Below are positions 46,469 through 55,278 of a stretch of 64,000 nucleotides of DNA, piece by piece. The position numbers and the translations under genes were made by a program. Positions within the stretch are counted from its first letter, which is position 1. Each line of letters starts with the position of its first letter. The stretch is from NCBI RefSeq assembly GCF_006385135.1, contig NZ_CP041025.1:4112001-4176000 (forward strand), written 5' to 3'. The notes under the pieces were generated by a model. It did no database searches. It saw only the letters and a program-made list of their open reading frames with translations, and was not told the DNA's origin. The stretch is from Paremcibacter congregatus. Lineage in GTDB: Bacteria > Pseudomonadota > Alphaproteobacteria > Sphingomonadales > Emcibacteraceae.

Positions 46469-47374
46469 TTACATGATTTTAAGGAATTCTGGTTGGCTGA
46501 AGCGGTCCGCCAGGATATCAATCAGCAGACGTACCCGACCAGTGACGTGACGAGAGGCGGGATATACAGCATATAGGCCCAGCGGATCAGATCTGTATTC
46601 GCATAATACCGGCTTCAATGTCCCCGCCTTGATATGGTGGTGAACATAAAAATACGGAATGGAAATCAGCGCCTGACCTGCAAGGCAGGCGGCAACTTGC
46701 ATATCGCCGCTGTTGGTCTTCAGGTTGCCATTAACGCGCACCATTTGAGGATTGGTGTCCGGCCCCAGCCGCCAGCTGTGGGCTTCCATCGCATTGGTAT
46801 AGATGGCACAATTATGGTTCTTTAGGTCTTGCGGCGTCTTTGGTTCACCGAATTCTTGCAGATACGCCGGACTGGCAACCATCACCAGACGGATCGAGGC
46901 GAGCTTTCGGGCGATCAGGCTCGAGTCTTTCAGGCGACCAATACGCAGGCCCAGGTCGTATCCTTCTCCCGCCAAATCCACTGACCGGTCTGAAAATGAA
47001 GCATCCAGGGTAATCTTGGGGTTGTCTTTCATGATTTGCAGCAGGGTCGGTTGAATGAAGGTGCGGCCAAAGGATTTCGGTGCTGATATCCGGATTGGCC
47101 CTGCCAGCCCTTGCCGTTCGGCGCGCATGCTGTCCTTGACATCTTCCAGGTCGGCGACAATGCGCTGGGCTTCCTCGTAGAAGGTAACGCCGGCAGGGGT
47201 CGGGATGACGCCGCGGGTGTTGCGGGTCAACAACCGTACATCCAGCTCCGCCTCCAGCGCCGTCAGGCGTCTGCTGGCGACGGATTTGGTGATGGCCTGA
47301 CGGTTGGCAGCCTGGGTAAAGCTGCCGGTTTCATAAATGGCGAGAAAGGTCCGGATGGTGTCGAGCTCGTTCAT
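46469..47374 (-). CDS. LysR-family transcriptional regulator
   Basis: 301-residue LTTR. The winged helix (1-60) has FLAIYETGSFTQAANRQAIT and SVASRRLTALEAEL; the effector domain (about 90-295) contains GPIRISAPKSFGRTF and ends GRVRLLIDILADRF. It resembles the large CrgA/AaeR-like group. It lies upstream of azoR on the same strand and diverges from lysK. Target and inducer are not known; azoR and quinone-like compounds are a reasonable guess. Confidence 0.9.
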   Translation of the reverse strand: MNELDTIRTFLAIYETGSFTQAANRQAITKSVASRRLTALEAELDVRLLTRNTRGVIPTPAGVTFYEEAQRIVADLEDVKDSMRAERQGLAGPIRISAPKSFGRTFIQPTLLQIMKDNPKITLDASFSDRSVDLAGEGYDLGLRIGRLKDSSLIARKLASIRLVMVASPAYLQEFGEPKTPQDLKNHNCAIYTNAMEAHSWRLGPDTNPQMVRVNGNLKTNSGDMQVAACLAGQALISIPYFYVHHHIKAGTLKPVLCEYRSDPLGLYAVYPASRHVTGRVRLLIDILADRFSQPEFLKIM

Positions 47375-47462
47375 GGCGGCTTCTTTGGAGGTTGAAAACG
47401 GGTGTTTTGGAGAAAATCATTCTACATTTTGATTATATTGACCTTATAGGCAATAGCAACAG

Positions 47463-47491
47463 TTGACGAAGGCAGGACATCTATTTATTAG
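47463..47491 (+). promoter_or_regulatory. Sigma-70-type promoter for lysK
   Basis: TTGACG (47463-47468) and TATTAG (47486-47491) stand 17 bp apart and would start transcription near 47498, about 38 bp before the lysK ATG. This is the best -35/-10 pair in the 161-bp gap. Confidence 0.5.
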
Positions 47492-47535
47492 TCCAACTGA
47501 ATTGTATCTTTGAACTTTTACGAAAGCAGTAAAAA

Positions 47536-49122
47536 ATGTCATCATCACCGGAAATCATCCAGCAGGCGCTGGACAGCAAAGCCTGGCCTTTTCAAGAAGC
47601 AGAGACTCTTCTGAAACGTCTGGAGAAGGCCGGTAATAAAAAGGGCTATGTGCTGTTTGAAACGGGATATGGTCCAAGTGGTCTTCCCCATATAGGTACC
47701 TTTGGTGAAGTGGCGCGTACGACAATGGTGCGCCAGGCGTTTGAGTTTATCAGTGATGTGCCGACAAAACTGATTGCTTTTTCCGATGATATGGATGGGT
47801 TCCGTAAAGTGCCGGGCAACCTGCCCAATCAGGAAATGCTGGCCAATTTTATCGGAATGCCTTTGACCAAAGTTCCGGATCCTTTCGGCACGCATGAAAG
47901 TTTCGCCCATCATAACAATGCTCGGTTGTGCAGTTTTCTCGATGGTTTTGGCTTTGATTATGAGTTCAAGAGCGCAACAGAAGCCTATACCAGCGGTGAA
48001 ATGGATGCAACATTGCTTAAAATGCTCGCTTCTTTTGAGGCGATCATGAAGGTTATGCTGCCGACGCTTGGGGCGGAACGTCAGGCAACCTATAGTCCGT
48101 TCCTGCCGCTTTGTCCCCGGACGGGCCGGGTGTTGCAGGTGCCGTTGGTGAGCCGGGATGTTGATGCCGGCACGATCACATATCGTGATGAGGAAACCAG
48201 TCAACTTGTCGAGGTGCCGGTCACGGGTGGCCACTGTAAAATGCAGTGGAAAGCGGATTGGGCCATGCGGTGGGCCGGTCTTGGGGTGGATTACGAAATG
48301 GCGGGAAAGGATCTGATGGAGTCAGTAAAACTATCCAGTGCGATTTGTCGTATTCTTGGTGTATTACCCCCGGAAGGCTTTAGTTATGAGTTGTTCCTGG
48401 ACGAAAATGGCGAAAAAATTTCAAAATCCAAAGGCAATGGCCTGACCATGGATGACTGGCTGAAATACGGCACGCCGGAAAGCTTGTCGCTTTATATGTT
48501 TCAGTCTCCCCGCAAGGCAAAGAAGCTTTATTTCGATATTATTCCCAAAACAGTGGACGAATATATCACCCATCTGGGTAAATATGCAGAACAGGAAGGT
48601 AAACAGAAATTTGCCAACCCGGTCTGGCATATTCACAATGGCACGCCTCCAGCTCAGAAGATTCCGGTGACTTTTGCGTTGTTGCTCAATCTGGTGAGTG
48701 CCAGTAATGCTGAAGATAAGGAAACCTTGTGGGGGTATATCAGCGGGTATGCCGAAGGGGCGACCCCGGAAGATCTGCCATTGCTGGACCAGTTGGTGGG
48801 ATACGCGCTGGTATATTATGAAAATTTTGTCAAACCTACCAAGCAATATCGGGCCCCGACCGCTGAAGAAAAGCGGGCTTTGGAAAGTCTGGTGGAGGAG
48901 CTGGAAAGTCTGGAAGACAATTTGCCAGCGTCTGACTATCAGAATGTGGTATTTGCGGTGGGTAATGAGCAAGGTTATGAGAATCTGCGCGAATGGTTCG
49001 GGGCTTTGTACGAAATTTTGCTTGGCCAGAAGCAAGGCCCGAGAATGGGATCTTTCATTGCCTTGTACGGGCGGAAAAAAACCATTGATCTGATAATGGA
49101 CACATTGCGGTCATATAAATAA
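47536..49122 (+). CDS. lysK: Class I lysyl-tRNA synthetase
   Basis: 528-residue class I LysRS charging tRNA-Lys, the archaeal-type enzyme that replaces class II LysS in most alphaproteobacteria. The HIGH-type motif is PHIGT (51-55) in [14 protein letters not shown]. The KMSKS-type motif is KISKSKGNG (about 294-302). The alpha-helical C-terminal domain has the usual length. It is followed by a clear terminator. No class II lysS is in the window. Confidence 0.96.
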   Translation: MSSSPEIIQQALDSKAWPFQEAETLLKRLEKAGNKKGYVLFETGYGPSGLPHIGTFGEVARTTMVRQAFEFISDVPTKLIAFSDDMDGFRKVPGNLPNQEMLANFIGMPLTKVPDPFGTHESFAHHNNARLCSFLDGFGFDYEFKSATEAYTSGEMDATLLKMLASFEAIMKVMLPTLGAERQATYSPFLPLCPRTGRVLQVPLVSRDVDAGTITYRDEETSQLVEVPVTGGHCKMQWKADWAMRWAGLGVDYEMAGKDLMESVKLSSAICRILGVLPPEGFSYELFLDENGEKISKSKGNGLTMDDWLKYGTPESLSLYMFQSPRKAKKLYFDIIPKTVDEYITHLGKYAEQEGKQKFANPVWHIHNGTPPAQKIPVTFALLLNLVSASNAEDKETLWGYISGYAEGATPEDLPLLDQLVGYALVYYENFVKPTKQYRAPTAEEKRALESLVEELESLEDNLPASDYQNVVFAVGNEQGYENLREWFGALYEILLGQKQGPRMGSFIALYGRKKTIDLIMDTLRSYK

Positions 49123-49156
49123 ATTATATTGCGCGGCGATGGGGAGCAAAAACCCA

Positions 49157-49185
49157 TAGTCTATTAGGACTAATTGACTATTTTT
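49157..49185 (+). terminator. Rho-independent terminator after lysK
   Basis: TAGTCTATTAG (49157-49167) and CTAATTGACTA (49170-49180) are complementary at ten of eleven positions and are followed by TTTTT (49181-49185). It begins 34 bp after the lysK stop. An A-run at 49148-49152 may let it work backwards too. Confidence 0.7.
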
Positions 49186-49199
49186 GCTTGTCATGAATA

Positions 49200-49233
49200 A
49201 TACAAAGTGCTACTTCACGGACGCACTTTGTAT
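49200..49233. repeat. Perfect 11-bp inverted repeat
   Basis: ATACAAAGTGC (49200-49210) and GCACTTTGTAT (49223-49233) are exact reverse complements with a 12-base spacer. No T-run follows, so it is not a standard terminator; it may be an operator or an RNA structure before the sugar transferase gene. A further hairpin TGAGTCAA-GGT-TTGGCTCA lies at 49315-49333. Confidence 0.65.
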
Positions 49234-49390
49234 AAATGCGACCCAAAACCGCAATATTTAATGTTTTTTAAAGAGGATGCTAATTGGGGGGTCGTTCAGT
49301 AGAGTCTAATGTGATGAGTCAAGGTTTGGCTCATTAATGTTGCATTAACCTAAAAAGGTTATTACAGAACAAACGACAATGAGGAAGCAC

Positions 49391-50035
49391 ATGCGCGGCA
49401 TAACATACAAGAACGTATGGAAGAGACTCCTGGATATTATGGGCTCTTTTTCTTTATTAGTAATATTATCTCCTTTGCTCTTGGCGGCGATGGCGCTGGT
49501 CCGACTGAAGTTGGGCAGCCCGATTTTCTTTACCCAGGAACGTCTGGGGTTAAATGGACAGTCCTTCAGAATCTGGAAATTCCGCAGTATGACAAATTGC
49601 GTCGATGAGGCGGGCGAGTTTTTGCCTGATGAATATCGTCTGACCCGGTTCGGCAAGCTGTTGCGCGACTGGAGCGTTGACGAACTTCCTCAGTTGTGGA
49701 ATGTCCTGATCGGGGATATGAGCCTGATTGGACCCCGGCCGTTTATTGCGGAATATGGGTCACGCTATACCACTGAGCAGATGCGGCGTCATGAAGTACG
49801 TCCCGGCATCAGTGGTTGGGCTCAGGTCATGGGCCGCAATTCAATTGGCTGGAACCAGAAGTTCATTCTTGATGTTTGGTATGTGGATCATTGTAGCCTT
49901 ATGACGGACATCAAAATTTTGTTACGCACGATCCCTATCGTACTCGGGCGTGCCGGCGTTACAGCTGAGAACCATGCAACCATGCCGAAATGGGTTGAGC
50001 ATGAAGCCCCTCTGGAAGACCGCCCTGCAGAATAA
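49391..50035 (+). CDS. Initiating sugar (undecaprenyl-phosphate phospho-) transferase
   Basis: 214-residue bacterial sugar transferase (WcaJ/PglC type) that puts the first sugar-1-phosphate onto undecaprenyl phosphate for exopolysaccharide, capsule or glycan assembly. One N-terminal membrane helix (about 11-32) precedes the cytoplasmic catalytic part with WKFRSM, DELPQLWNVLIGDMSLIG and PGISGWAQV. The ATG at 49391 has GAGG 6 bp upstream and is preferred to an earlier in-frame ATG at 49379. It stands alone between lysK and metK with its own terminator; no other polysaccharide genes are near. Confidence 0.9.
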   Translation: MRGITYKNVWKRLLDIMGSFSLLVILSPLLLAAMALVRLKLGSPIFFTQERLGLNGQSFRIWKFRSMTNCVDEAGEFLPDEYRLTRFGKLLRDWSVDELPQLWNVLIGDMSLIGPRPFIAEYGSRYTTEQMRRHEVRPGISGWAQVMGRNSIGWNQKFILDVWYVDHCSLMTDIKILLRTIPIVLGRAGVTAENHATMPKWVEHEAPLEDRPAE

Positions 50036-50068
50036 TTCAAATTTAAGGTCGCGAACTGTCGTATGAAA

Positions 50069-50105
50069 GAAAGCCTGTATCACGTAAGATGCAGGCTTTT
50101 ATTTT
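50069..50105 (+). terminator. Rho-independent terminator after the sugar transferase
   Basis: AAAGCCTG (50070-50077) pairs with CAGGCTTT (50092-50099), extended by inner TATC/GATG pairs around ACGTAA, followed by TTTATTTT. It starts ~35 bp after the gene. Confidence 0.8.
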
Positions 50106-50127
50106 GCCCGTAAAGCACGTTTATTAA

Positions 50128-50147
50128 ATATAAAGCTTTCTTTATAT
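50128..50147. repeat. 8-bp hairpin in the metK leader
   Basis: ATATAAAG (50128-50135) and CTTTATAT (50140-50147) form a perfect hairpin with a CTTT loop, 53 bp before the metK ATG. It overlaps the likely promoter area (TTATAT at 50158-50163 is a -10 candidate). It does not match a SAM riboswitch that I know. Confidence 0.45.
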
Positions 50148-50199
50148 ATAGGATGTGTTATATCTTCCCTTCATATTAAGAACCTGATGGAGAAGCGCC

Positions 50200-51363
50200 A
50201 TGTCCAGAGCAAATTATTTATTTACCAGTGAATCCGTATCAGAGGGCCACCCAGATAAGGTCGCGGACTGTATTTCGGATTCTATCGTCGATTTGTTTCT
50301 GGCCGCCGACCCGGAATCACGGGTTGCGGTAGAAACGCTGACCACGACAAATCGAGTTGTGCTGGCGGGTGAGGTGCGGGGACCGGCTTCGGTTGATGCC
50401 CATGCCATGGAAGCCGCGGCACGGCGGGTTGTCAAGAAAATCGGGTACGAACAGGATGGCTTTCATTGGGAGAATATGGCGGTTGATGTGCATGTGCATG
50501 AGCAATCCGCTGATATCGCAATGGGCGTTGATAGCGGTGCAGATAAAGATGAAGGGGCGGGTGACCAGGGAATCATGTTTGGTTTTGCCACCAATGAAAC
50601 CGACGCCTACATGCCGGCCCCGATTTATTTTTCTCACAAGATTCTCGAATCTCTGGCCGATGTGCGCCATGGGGGACTTACGGAGCTCGGGCCGGATTCG
50701 AAAAGTCAGGTGACCTTGCGTTACGAGAATGGTGTGCCGGTTGCGGCAACATCGGTCGTGGTGTCTACTCAGCATAGCGCCGAGACATCCCAGGATCAGG
50801 TCAAGGAGATTGTCCGGGCGCATATTGAAAAAAATCTGCCGCAAGGCTGGATGTCTTCCGAGACAGAGCTTTATATCAACCCGACGGGCAATTTTGTCAT
50901 TGGCGGACCGGATGGTGATGCGGGTCTTACGGGCCGCAAGATTATTGTCGATACCTATGGTGGCGCCGCCCCGCATGGCGGCGGTGCATTTTCTGGTAAA
51001 GATCCGACAAAAGTGGACCGCTCGGCCGCTTATGCCACGCGTTATCTGGCCAAGAATGTGGTTGCAGCCGGTCTTGCTGATCGCTGTACCATACAGTTGT
51101 CTTATGCTATTGGTGTGTCTCACCCCTTGTCTCTTTATGTGGACTTCCACGGTACTGGCAAGGTGGATCCGGCGGTGCTGGAGAAGTTGTTGTATGAAGT
51201 CATGGATCTGAGTCCGCGCGGCATTCGGGAGCATTTAAATCTGAACCGGCCGATTTATGAGCGCACGGCGGCTTATGGCCATTTTGGCCGTACACCGGAT
51301 GCGGATGGCGGATTTTCCTGGGAGAAGCTTGATCTGGTGGATCGCCTGAAAAGCCAATTTTAG
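50200..51363 (+). CDS. metK: S-adenosylmethionine synthetase
   Basis: 387-residue enzyme making SAM from methionine and ATP. Motifs: [13 protein letters not shown] at the N-terminus (ATP-binding), [10 protein letters not shown] and [19 protein letters not shown] (P-loop-like, catalytic Lys). Ribosome site TGGAGAAG precedes the ATG. trmB, a SAM user, follows 74 bp downstream and may be on the same transcript. Confidence 0.97.
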   Translation: MSRANYLFTSESVSEGHPDKVADCISDSIVDLFLAADPESRVAVETLTTTNRVVLAGEVRGPASVDAHAMEAAARRVVKKIGYEQDGFHWENMAVDVHVHEQSADIAMGVDSGADKDEGAGDQGIMFGFATNETDAYMPAPIYFSHKILESLADVRHGGLTELGPDSKSQVTLRYENGVPVAATSVVVSTQHSAETSQDQVKEIVRAHIEKNLPQGWMSSETELYINPTGNFVIGGPDGDAGLTGRKIIVDTYGGAAPHGGGAFSGKDPTKVDRSAAYATRYLAKNVVAAGLADRCTIQLSYAIGVSHPLSLYVDFHGTGKVDPAVLEKLLYEVMDLSPRGIREHLNLNRPIYERTAAYGHFGRTPDADGGFSWEKLDLVDRLKSQF

Positions 51364-51371
51364 GGCAGAGG

Positions 51372-51425
51372 ACGCAAATTTGCGTGCGGCATGCTTTTTA
51401 AATTGAAATGGGGCCCGTCGGGCCC
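51372..51425. repeat. Two palindromes between metK and trmB
   Basis: ACGCAAATTTGCGT (51372-51385) is a perfect 14-bp palindrome, and GGGCCC-GTC-GGGCCC (51411-51425) is a perfect short hairpin just before trmB. A TTTTT run lies between them. They may form a weak terminator or processing site; function is not clear. Confidence 0.45.
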
Positions 51426-51437
51426 TATATCATTTGT

Positions 51438-52160
51438 ATGAAACATCTCGAAGATATTCAGGGCAGCCGGGTGTACGGTCGCCGGCAGGGCAAAGCCCTC
51501 TCCGAAGCGCGTCAGGCGCGGATGGACAAATGGATGCCGGAAATCGAAATCCGTTTGCCGGTTACAGAGGGGGAGGCGTCCGCGCCCCCCGTTCCTCCAC
51601 AAGAATATTTTACCGAAAGCTTGCGCGATTACTGGCTCGAAATTGGTTTTGGCAAGGGGGAGCATCTGGCGGCCCAGGCTGCGGCGCACCCCGGGGTTGG
51701 CATGATCGGCAGCGAACCTTTTCTGAATGGCGTTTCCGGGCTGGTGGATCAGGTCGATCAACAAGGCTTGTCCAATGTAAGGGTCTTTATGGATGATGCG
51801 CGGCTGTTGATGGACAGCTTGCCGGACCAGTCTCTGGGTCGGGCGTTCATCCTGTTTCCTGACCCCTGGCCCAAAGCCCGTCATCACAAGCGACGTATTG
51901 TCAGTGCGGGCAATATTGCGGTGTTGGCGCGATTGTTGAAAGATGGGGCGGAATTACGCATCGGGACGGATCATATGGAATATTGCCGCTGGATTATGGC
52001 CCATATGCTGGATAATGAAGATTTTAACTGGTTGGCGGATAAGCCGCAGAATTGGCAGAGCCGACCAGAAGATTGGCCTGCAACACGCTATGAAACCAAG
52101 TCATTGGCGCAAGGCCGGAAGAGCAGTTATCTTCGCTTCGTTCGTCGGCCACGTTCCTGA
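51438..52160 (+). CDS. trmB: tRNA (guanine-N7)-methyltransferase TrmB
   Basis: 240-residue SAM-dependent enzyme methylating G46 of tRNAs. The N-terminal basic MKHLEDIQGSRVYGRRQGK leads to the SAM site LEIGFGKGEHLAAQA, then FPDPWPKARHHKRRIV (substrate-binding) and RIGTDHMEY. An earlier in-frame start at 51408 is unlikely; it would overlap the GGGCCC hairpin. The tail YETKSLAQGRKSSYLRFVR is typical. A promoter for rimP follows. Confidence 0.94.
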   Translation: MKHLEDIQGSRVYGRRQGKALSEARQARMDKWMPEIEIRLPVTEGEASAPPVPPQEYFTESLRDYWLEIGFGKGEHLAAQAAAHPGVGMIGSEPFLNGVSGLVDQVDQQGLSNVRVFMDDARLLMDSLPDQSLGRAFILFPDPWPKARHHKRRIVSAGNIAVLARLLKDGAELRIGTDHMEYCRWIMAHMLDNEDFNWLADKPQNWQSRPEDWPATRYETKSLAQGRKSSYLRFVRRPRS

Positions 52161-52196
52161 CAAATTCGCCCGATTGTACGGGATCATACAATTCAC

Positions 52197-52226
52197 TTGA
52201 AGTTCTCGGGTTTTCGACTATATATA
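52197..52226 (+). promoter_or_regulatory. Promoter of the rimP-pnp translation operon
   Basis: TTGAAG (52197-52202) and TATATA (52221-52226) are 18 bp apart. Transcription would start near 52233. An inverted repeat ATTGTA/TACAAT (52173-52178, 52187-52192) lies just upstream. No full match to a known feedback site was found. Confidence 0.5.
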
Positions 52227-52315
52227 TAGCAACCGAATCACTTGAAATGTTAAAGTGCGGGCAAGTGTTTCACTGGCCTGCATTTTTGTTTGGTGAGAGC
52301 TTTATTGGATTACAT

Positions 52316-52810
52316 GTGTCGTCACAACTGAAAAAACTGCATGAAATTATCGACCCCGTCGCGGAAGAGATGGGGTATGAAATCGTTCGTATTGCCATGG
52401 TGAATTCCGCCACTGGGGGGGATGTAACCTTGCAAATCATGGCGGAACGTCCGGACGGTACGATGTTGATTGAAGACTGTGAAAAATTGAGTCGTGAAAT
52501 CTCAGTGATCATGGATGTGGAAGATCCCATTGCCGGAGAATATGTGTTGGAGGTTAGTACGCCTGGTGTTGACCGTCCCCTGACCCGGCGCAAGGATTTT
52601 GAAAATTATACAGGTTATGAAGCCAAGATTGAACTGTCGGTTCCCGAAGACGGGCGTCGGCGTTATCGCGGCCTGCTGCAGGGTGTGACAGACGATCTGG
52701 TCCAGATCAAGGTTGACGGAGAAGTATACGCGGTGGATTTTGATAATATCCATCGGGCGAAATTGGTATTAACAGATGAGTTGCTCGCCGCGGCATCGCG
52801 CAAGCAGTAA
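52316..52810 (+). CDS. rimP: Ribosome maturation factor RimP
   Basis: About 164-residue factor for 30S subunit maturation. LHEIIDPVAEEMGYEIVRI starts the N-terminal domain, LEVSTPGVDRPLTRRKDF the central motif, and the C-terminal Sm-like barrel ends FDNIHRAKLV. The start is uncertain: the frame opens with an ATG at 52247, which has no ribosome site and an extra ~23 unusual residues, whereas the GTG at 52316 gives a family-like N-terminus. nusA follows after about 60 bp. Confidence 0.9.
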   Translation: MSSQLKKLHEIIDPVAEEMGYEIVRIAMVNSATGGDVTLQIMAERPDGTMLIEDCEKLSREISVIMDVEDPIAGEYVLEVSTPGVDRPLTRRKDFENYTGYEAKIELSVPEDGRRRYRGLLQGVTDDLVQIKVDGEVYAVDFDNIHRAKLVLTDELLAAASRKQ

Positions 52811-52870
52811 TGGGGCCCACAAGTCGGGCATAGAACAGATGCTCAGGTGAGCGTGAATGGAGTTCATGAA

Positions 52871-54457
52871 ATGACAACGGCAGTTAGTGCGAACAGAATT
52901 GAATTATTGCAAATTGCTGATGCGGTTGCGCGGGAAAAAAGCATCGACAAGGAGCTGGTTCTGGAAGCTTTGGAAGAAGCCATTCAGAAAGCGGCCCGGT
53001 CCCGTTATGGTGCGGAAAATGAAATCAAGGCCCATATCGAGCGCAAAACCGGCGACATCAAACTCTATCGCGTTATGGAAGTTGTTGAAAACGTAGAAAA
53101 TCATGCAACTGAACTGAGCGTCGCCGATGCGGTGAAGCTGAAAGAAGGCGCGGTGATTGGTGATGTTCTGGCCGATGAACTGCCTCCTATCGATTTTGGC
53201 CGGGTTGCGGCCCAGACGGCCAAGCAGGTTATCGTGCAGAAAGTGCGCGATGCGGAGCGTCAGCGCCAGTACGATGAATATGAAAAACGGGTTGGCGAGA
53301 TCGTCAATGGCGTTGTCAAACGGGTTGAGTATGGCAATGTGATCGTTGATGTGGGTCAGGCGGAAGCCGTGATCCGCCGGGATCAGATGATCCCACGGGA
53401 GCATATGCGCAATGGCGATCGTATTCGGGCCTATATCTTTGAGGTCCGCCGGGAACAGCGTGGCCCGCAGATTTTTCTGTCCCGCTCTCATCCTGACTTT
53501 ATGGCCAAGCTGTTTGCCCAGGAAGTACCGGAAATTTATGATGGCGTGATTGAAATCATGGGTGTTGCCCGTGATCCGGGCAGCCGGGCCAAGATCGCTG
53601 TGCGCAGTGCGGACGGCTCTATTGATCCAGTCGGGGCTTGTGTTGGTATGCGCGGTTCCCGGGTTCAGGCTGTGGTGAACGAACTGGCCGGTGAGAAAAT
53701 TGACATCATTCAATGGTCTCCGGACCCCGCGACCTTTATCATCAGCGCACTGGCGCCGGCGGATGTGGCGAAAGTAGTGATGGATGAGGATCGTAAGCGT
53801 ATCGACGTTGTCGTGCCGGAAGATCAGTTGAGCCTCGCCATTGGTCGTCGCGGACAGAATGTGCGTCTGGCGTCGCAATTGAGCGAATGGCAGGTCGACA
53901 TCATGACTGAGGCTGCCGAATCTGAAAAACGTCAGGCCGAATATAAAGCCCGCACGGAAATTTTCGTTGATCAGCTGGACGTGGACGAAACGTTGGCCCT
54001 GTTGCTGGTGGCGGAAGGTTTCCGCAATATGGAAGAGGTTGCATATGTGGCGCCGGAAGAATTCGCCGGCATTGAAGGTTTCGACGAAGGTTTGGTGGAA
54101 GAATTGCAGAACCGGGCCCGTGAATCTCTCGAACGTCAGGCGGTTGAATCTGAAAAAGCCCGCCTTGAACTCGGGGTGTCTGACGAGATTGCGGCCATTG
54201 AAGGTATGACGCCGGCTATGATGGTGACTCTTGGCGAGGCAGGCGTTAAAACCCTGGACGATCTGGGTGATTTGTCTGCTGATGAGCTGATCAGTCGTGA
54301 AGACGGTATTTTGCGGGGTACTGGTCTGGATGAAGATCAGGCCAACGCTTTCATCATGGCGGCGCGGGCGCATTGGTTCGATGATGAAGAAGACGCATCT
54401 GAAGAAGCTGAGGAAGCTGAAGCAGCTGAAGTTGCGGAAGACGGTGACGCGAAATAG
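52871..54457 (+). CDS. nusA: Transcription termination/antitermination factor NusA
   Basis: 528-residue RNA-polymerase-associated factor. NusA N-terminal domain (about 1-130), S1 domain (about 135-200, GVVKRVEYGNVIVDVG), KH domains (about 225-350, with SLAIGRRGQNVRLASQL), and a C-terminal acidic-repeat part with two helix-hairpin-like units. It ends in a very acidic E/A tail. GGAG at 52859-52862 precedes the ATG at 52871; a GTG at 52847 is open too. YlxR follows after 21 bp. Confidence 0.96.
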   Translation: MTTAVSANRIELLQIADAVAREKSIDKELVLEALEEAIQKAARSRYGAENEIKAHIERKTGDIKLYRVMEVVENVENHATELSVADAVKLKEGAVIGDVLADELPPIDFGRVAAQTAKQVIVQKVRDAERQRQYDEYEKRVGEIVNGVVKRVEYGNVIVDVGQAEAVIRRDQMIPREHMRNGDRIRAYIFEVRREQRGPQIFLSRSHPDFMAKLFAQEVPEIYDGVIEIMGVARDPGSRAKIAVRSADGSIDPVGACVGMRGSRVQAVVNELAGEKIDIIQWSPDPATFIISALAPADVAKVVMDEDRKRIDVVVPEDQLSLAIGRRGQNVRLASQLSEWQVDIMTEAAESEKRQAEYKARTEIFVDQLDVDETLALLLVAEGFRNMEEVAYVAPEEFAGIEGFDEGLVEELQNRARESLERQAVESEKARLELGVSDEIAAIEGMTPAMMVTLGEAGVKTLDDLGDLSADELISREDGILRGTGLDEDQANAFIMAARAHWFDDEEDASEEAEEAEAAEVAEDGDAK

Positions 54458-54478
54458 AGCGGATCGAAGGGCGGTAGC

Positions 54479-55228
54479 ATGGTAAAAAACAGGCCATCCC
54501 CCCGAAAATCCGTGAACCCGGATGAACGGGGCCCAAAAAAACGTGCTCTAAAGAGCCGGGCCCCAAAGAGCCGGGAACGTAAATGTCTGATGACGGGCGA
54601 AAGCCACCCGGTGCAAAAACTGATCCGGTTTGTGCTTGACCCGGAAGGCAATGTGACCCCTGATGTGGCGGCGAAATTGCCGGGGCGCGGGGGATGGATC
54701 CTGGCGGATCGGGCGGTGCTCGAGAGTGCCATGAAGAAAAAGATTTTTGTCCGGTTTGGACATCGGGCGCTTAGCGCCTCCTCCCGCAAGGCTGCGGATG
54801 TGGAGACGTTGGACGACGAAGATGTAACGGACGACAAAAAAGACGTAAAACGAACAGTTCGGGTGGATGAAAATCTTCCGGACATAGTGGAACAGTTATT
54901 GCGGCAACGCTGTCTGAACTATCTGGGACTTGTCAATCGGGCAGGTCTTTTGATTACAGGCTTTGAAAAGGTACGGGCCAAATTACAGGCTGGAAAGTGC
55001 CGGGCGTTGATTACCGCGGATGATGCCGCAGACAACGGGCGCAGTAAATTATGCTCGGGTTTGGGGAATGTTCTTGATAAATTGCGAGTGATTGATATGT
55101 TCACCCGCGAAGAGTTGGGTCAGACATTAGGTCTGTCCAATGCTGTGCATGTGGCGTTATTGCCAGGCGGGATGACGGAAAGCTTTTTGGCTGAGTTTTC
55201 CAGATATGAGGATATTGCCATGCGGTGA
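54479..55228 (+). CDS. YlxR (DUF448) RNA-binding protein with L7Ae-like domain
   Basis: 249-residue protein. A basic, disordered N-terminus (1-32) leads to the YlxR/DUF448 domain (about 33-105, RKCLMTGESHPVQKLIRF and LPGRGGWILADR). A charged linker (about 108-135) is followed by an L7Ae/L30e-like RNA-binding domain (about 138-245, CLNYLGLVNRAGLLITGFEK). In most bacteria these are separate small genes between nusA and infB; here they form one chain, as in many alphaproteobacteria. It belongs to the nusA-infB operon. Role: RNA-binding, details unknown. Confidence 0.88.
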   Translation: MVKNRPSPRKSVNPDERGPKKRALKSRAPKSRERKCLMTGESHPVQKLIRFVLDPEGNVTPDVAAKLPGRGGWILADRAVLESAMKKKIFVRFGHRALSASSRKAADVETLDDEDVTDDKKDVKRTVRVDENLPDIVEQLLRQRCLNYLGLVNRAGLLITGFEKVRAKLQAGKCRALITADDAADNGRSKLCSGLGNVLDKLRVIDMFTREELGQTLGLSNAVHVALLPGGMTESFLAEFSRYEDIAMR

Positions 55229-55278
55229 TATCCTGACATATGGATCCTTTTTAAGAGTGAGCTGAAGGCGAATATAGA

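Noticed and set aside
50036-50199. SAM riboswitch before metK
   Set aside because: A terminator and an AT hairpin are present, but no conserved SAM-binding core could be aligned by eye.
51372-51425. Clear Rho-independent terminator for metK
   Set aside because: The palindromes and T-run are not arranged as a stem followed directly by T's; kept only as repeats.
52904-54373. A 489-codon open frame antisense to nusA
   Set aside because: Same shadow effect; nusA domains are complete on the plus strand.
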